Shown: piece after piece, positions 16,653 through 26,250 of the stretch
Layout: every line of letters starts with the position of its first letter
How positions within the stretch are numbered: the stretch's first letter is position 1
NCBI RefSeq assembly: GCF_002251365.1
Contig: NZ_NPJH01000020.1
Location: 1-64,000, forward strand
Source: Prevotella sp. P3-122
Lineage (GTDB): Bacteria > Bacteroidota > Bacteroidia > Bacteroidales > Bacteroidaceae
DNA length: 64,000 bases
Direction of reading: 5' to 3'
Translations under genes and position numbers: made by a program
The notes under the pieces: model-generated
What the model was told of the DNA's origin: nothing
The model's input: the letters and a program-made list of their open reading frames with translations, nothing else
The model's database searches: none

Positions 16653-17384
16653 CTATGGTTGATTGACACAGTTTCCCATCGCACTCCAGCACGCATCGCG
16701 CCACCGGGCCAGTGCTTCCGCCGCATACACGGCGTTCTTGTTTTCCCTTTCATAGCTTGATGCCAATAGTGAGGTGGTCGTCTTGCTGTTAGCCAGATAG
16801 ACGAGATAGCGTACCAGTTCCTCGTTCTTGTGCGACACGTCGGCATAGATGCTCAGATACTGTTTCTTGCGCTGCGAGTTGGGCATATAGGCTTCCTGCG
16901 TCGCTTTGATGGCCGATTTGAACACGTTATAGTATTCCTTCCACACCGTCTGCTGTCCGGGAGTGCCACCCAGTTGCAGGATGCGGTCGATATTCTTTTT
17001 GAAATCCGCCATCTTGGAGTTGAGCTTGTCACCCTCCGCCAGCCATGCGACATCCAGTGCGCCGCCTGTACGGTCAGCCACGTTCAACGCCTCTATCTCG
17101 GCACGTTTAGTCATAGCGGAGTCCAGTTTCTCCGCATCATCCACCTGCCAGTAGCCTGCAATCCCCACCGTCGTGCGAAACGACAGCTTGTTTTTTGCAG
17201 CGGCGGTTTTCCTGTAGTTGCTGTGCAGCAAGGTGTAGTACAAGTCCGGAGTAAGGGAGCCGGAACCGATCTCCGCCACGGTAAACTGGTTCTGTTTGGC
17301 GGCATCATGGTTGTAGGTCACGTTCTGCGCAGTGGCCGAAACCATGCACAGTCCTGTCATCAGATAGAGTATCAGCCGTTTCAT
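16653..17384 (-). CDS. Exported helical protein of the tra operon, unknown
   Basis: 243 residues with a signal peptide (Met-Lys-Arg-Leu to Ala-Thr-Ala-Gln). The mature part is mostly alpha-helical with many Lys/Ala/Asn. The gene overlaps the preceding one as ATGA. Its position between traG and traJ matches the slot of TraI/VirB5-like minor-pilus proteins in related elements. No motif confirms this. Confidence 0.6.
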   Translation of the reverse strand: MKRLILYLMTGLCMVSATAQNVTYNHDAAKQNQFTVAEIGSGSLTPDLYYTLLHSNYRKTAAAKNKLSFRTTVGIAGYWQVDDAEKLDSAMTKRAEIEALNVADRTGGALDVAWLAEGDKLNSKMADFKKNIDRILQLGGTPGQQTVWKEYYNVFKSAIKATQEAYMPNSQRKKQYLSIYADVSHKNEELVRYLVYLANSKTTTSLLASSYERENKNAVYAAEALARWRDACWSAMGNCVNQP

Positions 17385-18121
17385 TTCTTGTTTCTATATG
17401 GGTTAAGCCCGCTCTGCCGCCATCGTCCGAAGGCATCTTCGATGATGAGTGACCGTGAACGGGGTGTGTAAATACTTTCTTTCCAATAGCCTATCCGCAC
17501 TTGGATATACCTCCATGTATCGAAATAGGCGGCATTGAGCAGTTTCTTGATGTTGTCAAGACTGGTGTTGATGTTCTCCAACACAAGCATGAGATCGGAT
17601 GTCGAACAGGCGGCGGCTCCGGTAGCATACAGCACCAGGTCGCTGACCGAGCGGTACAGGCTCTTTCCCTCGACCGAGATGCGGTCGATGCACCTGAGGC
17701 TTATCCGGATGATGATGGTGTCCTGAAGGGCGAGTTTGTTACGCTTCAGCACCTTGGAGTTGTAATCACTCAGCAATTTTTTGTAGTCACCGATGCGGTC
17801 GCTGACCGTCTGGTAGGTGGAATACACGTTCATGGAGGTTCGCAACGACTGGTACAGCACGTCTATCACATCGAAAGCCCTGGTATATTTGTCAAGGTCG
17901 AAGTTCAGCACCTTGTAATCTTCCGCGGCCTTCGCGCTGTACTCGTGCAGGAGGTTGTTGCTCTGCTCCAGTGTGGCACGGGCAAGAAGCAGGCTGCGCT
18001 GGCTCTTGTGGTCGGAGATATAGGCTTCCACCGAGCCTACATCAAAACCGAACTGTGCCTTGGCGATGACCGGCATGGCCAGCATCAGCAGCGTCATCAA
18101 TATGTGGATAGGTGTTCTCAT
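17381..18121 (-). CDS. Exported helical protein of the tra operon, TraI/VirB5-like by position
   Basis: 246 residues with a signal peptide ending Ile-Ala-Lys-Ala-Gln. Long amphipathic helices and a central repeat of Leu/Tyr/Asp/Lys resemble VirB5-type or TraI (DUF4141-like) secreted helical proteins. Both ends overlap neighbours by ATGA, so the three genes 18118-20652, this one and 16653-17384 form a tightly coupled set. Confidence 0.55.
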   Translation of the reverse strand: MRTPIHILMTLLMLAMPVIAKAQFGFDVGSVEAYISDHKSQRSLLLARATLEQSNNLLHEYSAKAAEDYKVLNFDLDKYTRAFDVIDVLYQSLRTSMNVYSTYQTVSDRIGDYKKLLSDYNSKVLKRNKLALQDTIIIRISLRCIDRISVEGKSLYRSVSDLVLYATGAAACSTSDLMLVLENINTSLDNIKKLLNAAYFDTWRYIQVRIGYWKESIYTPRSRSLIIEDAFGRWRQSGLNPYRNKK

Positions 18122-20652
18122 TCTGTCGTTTCTTCCATTGGTTTGTAATTTCTACTTCCGGCCCTGTTCATCCACCGGGCAAAACTCTCGTCAAGCAGCG
18201 TGCGTCTGCGTCCTTGCTCGTCATTGACATAAGGAGCGGCCTTTTTCAACACATCAATGATAGACAGTTTATAGTGCATCATCTTCTCCAGACATACGAG
18301 GTCGGCATAGATGCGTGTCAGGCGGCTATCCACATCACGCGCGATTTCCAACCGGTCCGACGACCACAGCAGGTGGTAGGTGTCCGTGCTGTTGTCCTGT
18401 TCCATCGGATTGTTCTTGATGTATTCGGTGCTGATTGTGCAGGACGGATAATCCCTTGCAATCTCTGAGATGCGGTTGTTCACGGCGGCGGCATTCTCCC
18501 GGTCGCTCTTGTTCGGGTCGAGTTGCATCACATCCACGACCTGGGTGTTGCTGTAATCCGCCGTCAGTGTCCATTCTATCTGCATGATGGCCCTGTGTAT
18601 CTTGATGCCGAGGAAATATTTCGGCTTGCGGGCGATGCTCAGTGTCGCCTTGAACGTGATGACGGCATCCATGCTCCCGGAGGTGGCGGTACGCACGTAG
18701 CTGTAGCCTTCCCAGTGTCCATATCCCTGCCAGGTGAGGTCGAAAGCGGTCTTGCAGTCATTCATGATGGCTGGGATGCGGTAGTAGTCATCAGTCGGCA
18801 CTTCCTCGCCGCCGACGGCATCCTCACGTGCCGCCCGCAGGTCGGCAAGCTGTTTCCTGACACTTTCCTGTTCCCTTGTCAGATCATCTATCCGGGTCTT
18901 GTTGACATTGTACCGCTGACGGAGCACGGCTGCTTCCTCCACTGTAGCTGTGGAAATCTGCTTTATCAGCGTCCTGTTCTCGCTGTTGAGCACATCTATC
19001 TGGGTCTGAAGCTCCGCTATGCGGTTGTTGTATTCCGTCTCAAGGCGGTCAAACTCCGACATATCAAGGTTATTGTCAGTCAGTGTGGTCTGCATGGCGC
19101 ACTCCTTGGAATGGGCGTTCAGTGAACCGCCGCAACTGCGGCATTTATACTGGGTGCTTCCCTGTGATATGGTGAATCCGTCATGGCAGGTCACGGAGAT
19201 AATCACGCTCTCCGTGCCTTTCATCTTGGCTTCATCGGTCGCCTGATAATAATTTCGGGCATCCGAACCGATGTAATAGACGAATCCCTCTTCATTGTCA
19301 TTGTACTCCGACAGCCGTGCCTGCATCTGTCTTTGGAAGGTGCCCAAGTCCATGGAATAGGAATCAAAGACATCCTCGTAAACCTCTTCCGTCCGGTTCC
19401 AGCTTTTGGTGACCCGGATGGAATAGGCATAGGCTTTGGCGTACTGTTTGTTCTTCTTTGACAAGATATAGGCGTATCGGGAATAAGACAGGTTATAAAG
19501 GTACCCGTCTCCCGATGCGTTCATCTGCTTCACCTTCGCCCTCGACCATCCGGCATAACTCTCCGAATTGGAGAGTATCTGCTCCGTCTGTGCCGAAGAG
19601 GGATAGAAATTTGCGTCGGTCGTGTTGAAACGTGTCCAGGCACCGCCGTAGAGGATGCTGTTGTCATCGGTGGGCGGCATATAGTCACAAATTGTCTCGC
19701 TGCCGCTGTCCCGGCGGTAGATGTACCACCGCTGGGTGTAATACTGCCCCATAGTCTCACGGAGATAGTCGGTCATCCATGAGGTCATGTTGTAACTGTC
19801 TATGTTGAAAAGCCGGGCGACATTCTCCGGTCCACCGACCATCGAGAGCAAAGTGCCTCCAAGATTTTGCTCAAGGGACTTGTAGAATCCGTAACTGCTC
19901 TCCGCAGCGTTCACAATCGCCGCTACATTTCCTTTGGCGATGTCATTGAACGAGCTGCCGCCGAGCAGGGCCCCCATCATATTCTCGGCTCCCGCTCCGG
20001 CGATGCTGACTCCCATGTCATACAGGGTGCTAATGTCGGATTCAAGATTCTCCTTGTTGAAATGGTTGGGAATACTGCCGAGGTCATCAAAAAACCTCTT
20101 CCAGTCCACATTGCCACTGCCGGCAAGGTCGAACAGCGGCTGGAACTGCGGGGCTATCTGCAGGAATACCACATCACGGAACGACAGCGAGCTGTTGGTG
20201 ACGATGGACTCGAACTGCATGCAGAGCGTTTCCACCTCGTGACAGACCTTGAACAGGTAGCTTCCCCAGTAGAGTGCGGTCTGTGGTGAACGGAGCATCA
20301 TGCCGGCGACAATCCATATCTTCGGCATGATTTTCGCACTTACTAATGAATAGATGCGGCGGTAATAATAGTTTTCCGTTGCACTGCTCCAGATACCGAG
20401 GTCGGTCAGTGCCTTGCGGTCAAGGTACTTGGACATGAAGATACCGGCTGTGGCGACTTCGGCGGCACTGTAACGGTCAAGTATCTTCCTGACCTGTTCG
20501 CTGTAATACATTTCCGTCGCGGTCTCCGTGCCGAAAGCGGCGGTCATGGCGGCCACCGTTTTCTTATCGTAGTTGACGGAATACCACACCGAGGCCGCAG
20601 CGTCGGACGCTACAGCCAGCAGTACGGTCAATATGAGCAGGAGGCGGTACAT
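18118..20652 (-). CDS. Large exported conjugation protein with a Cys-rich knuckle and coiled coil
   Basis: 844 residues with a signal peptide (ends Ala-Ala-Ala-Ser). A hydrophobic stretch lies near residues 110-130, a Gly-rich segment near 225-245, and a zinc-knuckle-like Cys-x2-Cys...Cys near residue 513 (Cys-Arg-Ser-Cys-Gly-Gly). A coiled coil follows at about 535-625. The C-terminus is basic. I do not recognise the family. Its size, export signal and place after traG suggest a structural part of the mating apparatus. The stop overlaps the next start as ATGA. Confidence 0.65.
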   Translation of the reverse strand: MYRLLLILTVLLAVASDAAASVWYSVNYDKKTVAAMTAAFGTETATEMYYSEQVRKILDRYSAAEVATAGIFMSKYLDRKALTDLGIWSSATENYYYRRIYSLVSAKIMPKIWIVAGMMLRSPQTALYWGSYLFKVCHEVETLCMQFESIVTNSSLSFRDVVFLQIAPQFQPLFDLAGSGNVDWKRFFDDLGSIPNHFNKENLESDISTLYDMGVSIAGAGAENMMGALLGGSSFNDIAKGNVAAIVNAAESSYGFYKSLEQNLGGTLLSMVGGPENVARLFNIDSYNMTSWMTDYLRETMGQYYTQRWYIYRRDSGSETICDYMPPTDDNSILYGGAWTRFNTTDANFYPSSAQTEQILSNSESYAGWSRAKVKQMNASGDGYLYNLSYSRYAYILSKKNKQYAKAYAYSIRVTKSWNRTEEVYEDVFDSYSMDLGTFQRQMQARLSEYNDNEEGFVYYIGSDARNYYQATDEAKMKGTESVIISVTCHDGFTISQGSTQYKCRSCGGSLNAHSKECAMQTTLTDNNLDMSEFDRLETEYNNRIAELQTQIDVLNSENRTLIKQISTATVEEAAVLRQRYNVNKTRIDDLTREQESVRKQLADLRAAREDAVGGEEVPTDDYYRIPAIMNDCKTAFDLTWQGYGHWEGYSYVRTATSGSMDAVITFKATLSIARKPKYFLGIKIHRAIMQIEWTLTADYSNTQVVDVMQLDPNKSDRENAAAVNNRISEIARDYPSCTISTEYIKNNPMEQDNSTDTYHLLWSSDRLEIARDVDSRLTRIYADLVCLEKMMHYKLSIIDVLKKAAPYVNDEQGRRRTLLDESFARWMNRAGSRNYKPMEETTE

Positions 20653-20672
20653 ACTTGTTGATTGGTCGTTTC

Positions 20673-20975
20673 TTATTTCCCTTTCTTCACCGTCCCCGTC
20701 TTGAGAAAACGGTATTTTCCGGAAGTGCAGCTCTCGTTGGCGGGTGTGTATTCCACATATCCGCGTGACTGCAGTTCCTCGCTGGCGGATTTCATCGCCG
20801 TGACGCTGTAACCGCTGACAAGACTGAGCAATGCGGCCGGATTGATGCTGATCGTTTCCTGGCGGTCACGCTTGTGACGGTAAAGCAGGTAAAAGAACAG
20901 CACGGTGGCTTCCTTGCTGAAATTGTTGTTGTCGCAATCGCGCCAAAATTCCTCAATGAGTTTGTTCTCGTTCAT
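20673..20975 (-). CDS. Small winged-helix-like protein
   Basis: 100 residues, no membrane segment. The pattern Phe-Leu-Tyr-Arg-His-Lys-Arg-Asp, Ile-Asn-Pro-Ala-Ala-Leu, Ala-Ser-Glu-Glu-Leu-Gln-Ser-Arg-Gly-Tyr-Val-Glu-Tyr resembles the small winged-helix domains of Bacteroidales mobile elements. It sits between traG and the 844-residue protein, so it may regulate the operon or bind element DNA. Family assignment is tentative. Confidence 0.6.
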   Translation of the reverse strand: MNENKLIEEFWRDCDNNNFSKEATVLFFYLLYRHKRDRQETISINPAALLSLVSGYSVTAMKSASEELQSRGYVEYTPANESCTSGKYRFLKTGTVKKGK

Positions 20976-20987
20976 AATGAATGTTGT

Positions 20988-23555
20988 TTATGGGTTATTT
21001 TTATCGTTCCTTGTGGGCAGGTTGAGCACATGGCCGACCTTATGCACCCGTCGGGCAAATTCCAACGGGGCGGCGATGCCGGAGTTGTCCCAGTCACGGC
21101 AATATCTTTCGATAGCATCCTGATGGCTGCACCCTAATTCCGACTTGTAGAGTTTGAGGGCATCTTTCTCAGCACGCTCGGTGGTATAGGTCATGTAGCA
21201 CTCGTGCGATTCCTCCACACCGTACACGCCGCTGGTCGATCCTCTGCGGATGAATACCTCGCGGAAGAAAGAGCGTCCTTCCTTGTTGTCAAGCCTGTTG
21301 ATGGTAAAAATCTTCTTGCAGTCCATATCGGTGAGTCCGAGGATGGCTTTGATATTGTCGAAGCGTTCACGGAATTTGCTCTGGTCAAGCAGCATCACCA
21401 CATCGGAATTGTTGATGATGGCCTCCTTCACAATCTCACTGCCGATGATGTCCTGTATCTCCTGTGTCACGACACCGACCGATGCCCAGAACTTACGGGC
21501 CGTCTTGTAGAGGTACTTGATGTATTCGGCCATGAGCGGGGTGGCGATGGCTTTCCACGCCTCTTCGATCACAAGGACCTTACGGTTCTTTTTCAGACGC
21601 ATCTTCTGCAGAAAGACATCCATGATAATCAGCGTGACTATCGGGAACAGCGTGGCATCATCCTTGATTGCGTCAATCTCGAACACGATAAAGGTCTCAT
21701 CAAACAGGGTGCTGTCCATGTTCTCGTTCAGCGTGGTCTCGTGGCTGCCGCCCTTATAGAAATCCCGAAGCTGGTAATTGAGGTCTGCCGTGTCAATGCC
21801 TTTCAGTTCGTTCTTGGTGATAATCTCCGGGATGCGGACGACGGCGAAGTCGAAAAACGAGTTGAACGAAAGCGGCGCATCAATTTTACCCGTAAAGTAA
21901 CTGCGGTAGTATTCCTCGATAGCCTGTCCGATAAGTCTGTCCTCCGTCTTTGTCACAATGCCTTCCGAGCCTTTCCATATCTGCAGGATAAGATTCTTGA
22001 GGAAGTTGATTTTCTCGATGTTTATCTCTTCCTTGGTAATCTTAAACGGGTTCATGGTGATGGGTTTTTCCTCGGTATAGGAAATGTACTTGCCGCCGAG
22101 ATACTCGCATAGTCCCTCGTAGGAGTTTCCCGTATCGACCATCACAACATCCGTTCCTTGCTCATGAAGCTGCCTCACGACGGAGTTCATGTGGAAGCTC
22201 TTGCCGCTTCCCGATGGTCCTAAACAGAAGAAATTGGAGTTGTCGGTCATCTTGACCTTACCCTCCTTGCCGGTGATGTCGATGGCTACGGGCATCCCTT
22301 TCCGGTCAGTATAGTATATCTTCAGCGGGGTGTCCTCGCTGCGCTGCACATGCTCCTTATACATAAGGCAGGTGGCGGCGTCCGACAGGGTGAGAAAACG
22401 GTCGTACTCGGGATCCATGTTGTAGCAGTTGCCGGGAAACGAGTTCACGAACAGCTCAAGCTGGTTGTAGGCACGCTTGGAGATATGTATGCCCATGCGC
22501 CCGAACATGTTTTCAAGATGGTTCACGGGCTTCTGCATATCTGCATTACGTGGACAGCATACAACGAGGTTGAAGTGTGTATATACAAGCTGCTTGCCCT
22601 CGCGTGCCACCACTTCCTGCACCTGCTTGATGTCCTCCACGGCAATCTGGTTGCTCGGATTGGGGATGGAGGCGTGACGGTTTTTCTTCTTTTCAAGAGC
22701 GGAAAGTTCCCGCTTTTGGTTGGGAATGAAAATCATCTGGTTGTAGATGACGGTCTCGGCTTCCGGGATGCTGTCGATGGCGGACATGAGGTCAAGGGGC
22801 ATCCCTGTGTTGTTCACCTCCACATTGGTGAAAGGACGGACAAGGGAAGGAAGCCCGGCACAGTCCACATCGACAAGGGAGAACACGCGACATTTGCGGT
22901 CACCCATGCCGATGCCCTCGTCATCTACCTTGAAATTATTCATGGTGACGACCGGACTATTGAAGTCCAGCGTGAAATACCGGTCAACATAGCTGTCACA
23001 TTCGTCGGCCGTCAGGAACCTCACCTTCATGCCGCTGTCACGCAACTGGTCCTTCACCTTGCGTATCTTCACAAGGAAGTCCTTCCATTTCTTCAAATCG
23101 AAGGAATACAGCTTCCCTTTCTTCGATTCCTGCGTAATGACAAGGCATGTGCGCGTATCGGTATAAGGACGGCCCTCAAAATATGAGAAATAGGATCTTG
23201 ACAGGAACTCTTTTTCCTTTGCGTCCGCCTGCACGAACCCACGGCGGGAGAACACATCCTGTTTGTGTATGGCATAGCCCTCGCCGAGGGTCTGTACCAC
23301 CGCCGAGAACAGATGGCAGAAATCGTAATAGCAGTCGGCATCGGCAGAATACTTCTGCACGGGGTTCTCTATTTCAAGTATGGCGGAATACTCGCCGGTC
23401 TTGGTGTAAATGACACCAATGCCGTCATTGTCCTCCACGGAGAAATAGATGTCACGGAAGACACGCTTGCGTTTGCCTCCCGTTCCGAAAGCGGCCACCG
23501 AGATTGCCATACCGATAAGCACTGCTGCAAAGAATATGATAACGTACCAAGTCAT
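20988..23555 (-). CDS. traG: Conjugation ATPase TraG (VirB4 family)
   Basis: 855 residues. A short N-terminal membrane helix is followed by the VirB4-type N domain and a C-terminal RecA-like motor with Walker A Gly-Pro-Ser-Gly-Ser-Gly-Lys-Ser near residue 450. Walker B lies in Lys-Val-Leu-Val-Ile-Glu-Glu-Ala near 670. VirB4 proteins power assembly of the channel and DNA transfer. In Bacteroides conjugative transposons this protein is named TraG. The start overlaps the preceding stop as ATGA. Confidence 0.93.
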   Translation of the reverse strand: MTWYVIIFFAAVLIGMAISVAAFGTGGKRKRVFRDIYFSVEDNDGIGVIYTKTGEYSAILEIENPVQKYSADADCYYDFCHLFSAVVQTLGEGYAIHKQDVFSRRGFVQADAKEKEFLSRSYFSYFEGRPYTDTRTCLVITQESKKGKLYSFDLKKWKDFLVKIRKVKDQLRDSGMKVRFLTADECDSYVDRYFTLDFNSPVVTMNNFKVDDEGIGMGDRKCRVFSLVDVDCAGLPSLVRPFTNVEVNNTGMPLDLMSAIDSIPEAETVIYNQMIFIPNQKRELSALEKKKNRHASIPNPSNQIAVEDIKQVQEVVAREGKQLVYTHFNLVVCCPRNADMQKPVNHLENMFGRMGIHISKRAYNQLELFVNSFPGNCYNMDPEYDRFLTLSDAATCLMYKEHVQRSEDTPLKIYYTDRKGMPVAIDITGKEGKVKMTDNSNFFCLGPSGSGKSFHMNSVVRQLHEQGTDVVMVDTGNSYEGLCEYLGGKYISYTEEKPITMNPFKITKEEINIEKINFLKNLILQIWKGSEGIVTKTEDRLIGQAIEEYYRSYFTGKIDAPLSFNSFFDFAVVRIPEIITKNELKGIDTADLNYQLRDFYKGGSHETTLNENMDSTLFDETFIVFEIDAIKDDATLFPIVTLIIMDVFLQKMRLKKNRKVLVIEEAWKAIATPLMAEYIKYLYKTARKFWASVGVVTQEIQDIIGSEIVKEAIINNSDVVMLLDQSKFRERFDNIKAILGLTDMDCKKIFTINRLDNKEGRSFFREVFIRRGSTSGVYGVEESHECYMTYTTERAEKDALKLYKSELGCSHQDAIERYCRDWDNSGIAAPLEFARRVHKVGHVLNLPTRNDKNNP

Positions 23556-24019
23556 TTGTCTTTATCCGTGTTTTGTTCACCCCATTCTTTCAGCTCGTTG
23601 CTGATACATTTGTTCAGATGCTCTCTCCAGTATGGCTCATACTCTATGATGTCAAAATAGGGTTCTTTGTCCTCGTCATCATCTATCAGGTACGCAGCGA
23701 TGTCCCAACTGATATAATCAATCATTTCGTCTATTACCCTTTCACCTGCTTCTTCGATGACAAACTCACCGAAATATTTCAGGGGAATCTTGACTTCGGG
23801 GAATAAGAAAATATGCACATGGCTATCCCCGTTGCCTTCATGGTCTTCCACACTGTTAATGCTTATCACCAGATATAGCTGGGTTGGTTCTTTACCATCT
23901 TCATAATTATCTGTTAATTCCGCACTTATTTCAAAATGCTTCGGGAGGGGAACCATAGATACGGAATTACTTCCAAACTCCCGTAACCGAAGAATGAATG
24001 TGCCTGTTTTGTCTGCCAT
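23552..24019 (-). CDS. Unknown acidic protein of the tra operon
   Basis: 155 residues from ATG 24019, which starts 27 bp after the preceding gene; the frame is open a further 32 codons upstream inside that gene. It is acidic, with no signal peptide or membrane helix, and has an Asp-Asp-Asp-Glu-Asp run near residue 120. The stop overlaps the traG start. Not recognised. Confidence 0.6.
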   Translation of the reverse strand: MADKTGTFILRLREFGSNSVSMVPLPKHFEISAELTDNYEDGKEPTQLYLVISINSVEDHEGNGDSHVHIFLFPEVKIPLKYFGEFVIEEAGERVIDEMIDYISWDIAAYLIDDDEDKEPYFDIIEYEPYWREHLNKCISNELKEWGEQNTDKDK

Positions 24020-24045
24020 TGTTCTTTTATATTTATTGATGTGGA

Positions 24046-25512
24046 TTAGAATAGATAAAAGAGCCTTGTTTTCATATCGCTGTGCTCCTTGGAATTGTAG
24101 GCGGTGACGAACCATCCGGTCATGTCAATCGAATAGAAAGTGTCCTCGCCGGATTCGCTGGAGGTGGCATAGATGCCTTCCGGCATCTTGAAAAAGGCAG
24201 GCATGCTGTCCTTATGCTTTTCAAGATGGTAGGCAAGCCGGGCCATCTCCGCAAGCGACGGTATGTAGGCCGACGGCAGCACACGCTTGTCCTGGAAGTT
24301 CTTGAGGGCATGGCTGTCCGCATGGCGGAGTATGCCCTGTGTGAGTGCGGCTCCGTCGTCGAAACCCAATGCGCAACTGCCCGGATATCGGATTCGGGGA
24401 CTAAACACGATATGTTCCTCATCCTCCTGCGGCTGTCCGAAATAGCCCTCACGCAACTTGCCGTCAGCCGTATCGAAGATATGGCCGGTTCGGAAAGACT
24501 TCTTCCCGAACCAGTTGCTCGTACTGTTGTCGTCCAAGGCAACGGCTTTGCCGTGTCGCCCGTCTGTCTGGATGACACAGGCAAGGGTATTCTCATCGAA
24601 TTTGGAGGTCAGAGTTCCATTCCTTTGCAGGAAATGTCCGATGCGGACAGAGTCCGTGCCGAAAACGGACGGTTTCACAAACGGATGTTTGGTATCTACC
24701 CAGCTGCTGCCTACGGAAAGTTTGCCATTGCTGACATGAAGGCGCAGTTCGGTGATGCTTCCCCGTCTCAGAGGCGGTAGCGTGGTGGATATGGACAATT
24801 TCTTCCCGTTGATTTTGAGGAATATCTGTATTTCTCCGGAATCCTCCGTAGGAATGAGGTTGAAGTCGTGCGGGATGCCGTTGTTCAACAGGCAGTCCTT
24901 GTTGGGAGAACATACGTTGCCGGCATCGGCACGTGTCCCGGCCAGTTTCCCCTTAAGCGGAATCAGGAAGGCTGCTGTTGAAACGCAGTCCCCCTGTATC
25001 TCCAGAATCTGCATCACATCACTGATATTGTCGCTTTTCAGTATCAGGCGCAGCAGTGCGGTAAGTTCTTCTAATTTCATTGTAATCTTTGTTTTGTCAT
25101 TTGTCTGTGTCACGGATTGGATCTGTCCGGCGAGTCTTTCGCCGAGCGGATGGCTAATCGTAACAGTGTCGGCCGGATGCAGTGACGGAAGGAACGGATA
25201 ACAGACATGGGGTGATGCCGTACTGTCGGCCAGAACAGGGACAGTGGGCTTGAACACCTTGCCGTCGAAACGGAACTCCACGGCTTTGCCGCCCTCCATG
25301 CCGTCAAGCCATACGGCAAGCGAGCCTATGGCTTCCAGCTCGCCCTTTGTCCGCCCCGTGACCTCTATCTCAAGGGGCTTGGACATCTTCGACCAACTGT
25401 CTTTCACCTTTTCCGCCGTTTGGTGGGCGGACAATGCGTCCCCTTTACGGGTGTTCCCCGAACATCCGGCAAGGAACAAGGCAAGAAAGAATATCAATCC
25501 GCAGTGTCTCAT
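24046..25512 (-). CDS. Large lipoprotein with C-terminal Lcl/DUF1566-like domain
   Basis: 488 residues with a lipoprotein signal (Leu-Ala-Gly-Cys at residues 14-17). The middle is beta-rich. The C-terminal 110 residues (Tyr-Ile-Pro-Ser-Leu-Ala-Glu-Met, Tyr-Ala-Thr-Ser-Ser-Glu-Ser, Lys-Thr-Arg-Leu-Phe-Tyr-Leu) resemble the tail of the lipoprotein at 10308-11096 and Lcl/DUF1566 domains. It lies 3 bp after traF. Likely outer-membrane and surface exposed, perhaps contacting the recipient or the channel. Confidence 0.65.
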   Translation of the reverse strand: MRHCGLIFFLALFLAGCSGNTRKGDALSAHQTAEKVKDSWSKMSKPLEIEVTGRTKGELEAIGSLAVWLDGMEGGKAVEFRFDGKVFKPTVPVLADSTASPHVCYPFLPSLHPADTVTISHPLGERLAGQIQSVTQTNDKTKITMKLEELTALLRLILKSDNISDVMQILEIQGDCVSTAAFLIPLKGKLAGTRADAGNVCSPNKDCLLNNGIPHDFNLIPTEDSGEIQIFLKINGKKLSISTTLPPLRRGSITELRLHVSNGKLSVGSSWVDTKHPFVKPSVFGTDSVRIGHFLQRNGTLTSKFDENTLACVIQTDGRHGKAVALDDNSTSNWFGKKSFRTGHIFDTADGKLREGYFGQPQEDEEHIVFSPRIRYPGSCALGFDDGAALTQGILRHADSHALKNFQDKRVLPSAYIPSLAEMARLAYHLEKHKDSMPAFFKMPEGIYATSSESGEDTFYSIDMTGWFVTAYNSKEHSDMKTRLFYLF

Positions 25513-25515
25513 TTT

Positions 25516-25815
25516 TCAAATCTTTTTTGAACAGGTGTAAACGAATATCCCTTTGTCTGTTTTCTTGGTGTGAAGCCCTTTGCGCTGTTTCACCATGATT
25601 AAACCGGCTCCCGTGCTGACTGCCATAACCAGTACGACAAGTCCGGCGAGAAAGCCCAGTACACAGTAGCCGATTATGAATCCGACTATCGCACCGCCCG
25701 CTGCTCCGGCAGCCCAGTAGATGTAGCGGCCCTGGATACCCAGGAATTCAAGAGGCTTTTGAAGCCCCTTGAAAACCGGGTATGCAGTATAGCCGTTGTC
25801 TGCGTTCTCTGCCAT
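25516..25815 (-). CDS. traF: Conjugative transposon protein TraF (DUF4133, VirB3-like)
   Basis: 99 residues from ATG 25815, starting 4 bp after the traE stop. The pattern Tyr-Pro-Val-Phe-Lys-Gly-Leu-Gln-Lys-Pro-Leu-Glu-Phe-Leu-Gly followed by two membrane helices is characteristic of DUF4133/TraF. It is the counterpart of VirB3, an inner-membrane partner of the VirB4 ATPase. Confidence 0.9.
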   Translation of the reverse strand: MAENADNGYTAYPVFKGLQKPLEFLGIQGRYIYWAAGAAGGAIVGFIIGYCVLGFLAGLVVLVMAVSTGAGLIMVKQRKGLHTKKTDKGIFVYTCSKKI

Positions 25816-25819
25816 AAGG

Positions 25820-26188
25820 TCAGGAGATTCCGAAGAACAGAGGCAGTGCCTGAGCTGCTGCAATCAGGAAGATGCAGGCTCCGACCACCATCATGATCTT
25901 CTTCTTCACGTCCTGCTCCTCGTTGTTCATGGCGATATAGACGCTGATCGCACCTACGACGGCCACGACGCCGGCAATGGCGTAGCAGAGCTTGACAACG
26001 ATGGGTACATACTTGGCGATTTCCTCGCTGACCGTGGTCAGGGCCGTAGTACCGGCTTCGTAGTTGCCTGCGGTGTTCTGGGCGAGACAGGCAACGGTGC
26101 CGACAAGCAGCATGACCGCCAGTGAGTTGAATCGAGGTGATGTGACGAATTTCTTGATGGAATTCTTGATTTTCTGTAATTTGTTCAT
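25820..26188 (-). CDS. traE: Conjugative transposon protein TraE (DUF4134, VirB2-like)
   Basis: 122 residues. A cleavable N-terminal segment is followed by two membrane helices separated by a short polar loop (Met-Asn-Asn-Glu-Glu-Gln-Asp), the DUF4134 layout of a pilin-like protein. Tandem with a second DUF4134 gene just upstream. Confidence 0.88.
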   Translation of the reverse strand: MNKLQKIKNSIKKFVTSPRFNSLAVMLLVGTVACLAQNTAGNYEAGTTALTTVSEEIAKYVPIVVKLCYAIAGVVAVVGAISVYIAMNNEEQDVKKKIMMVVGACIFLIAAAQALPLFFGIS

Positions 26189-26250
26189 CTGTTTTGTTTC
26201 AAAATTGTTTTACGGTTCTCTTATTTCTCATTTGCGCATTTGAGTCTCTT

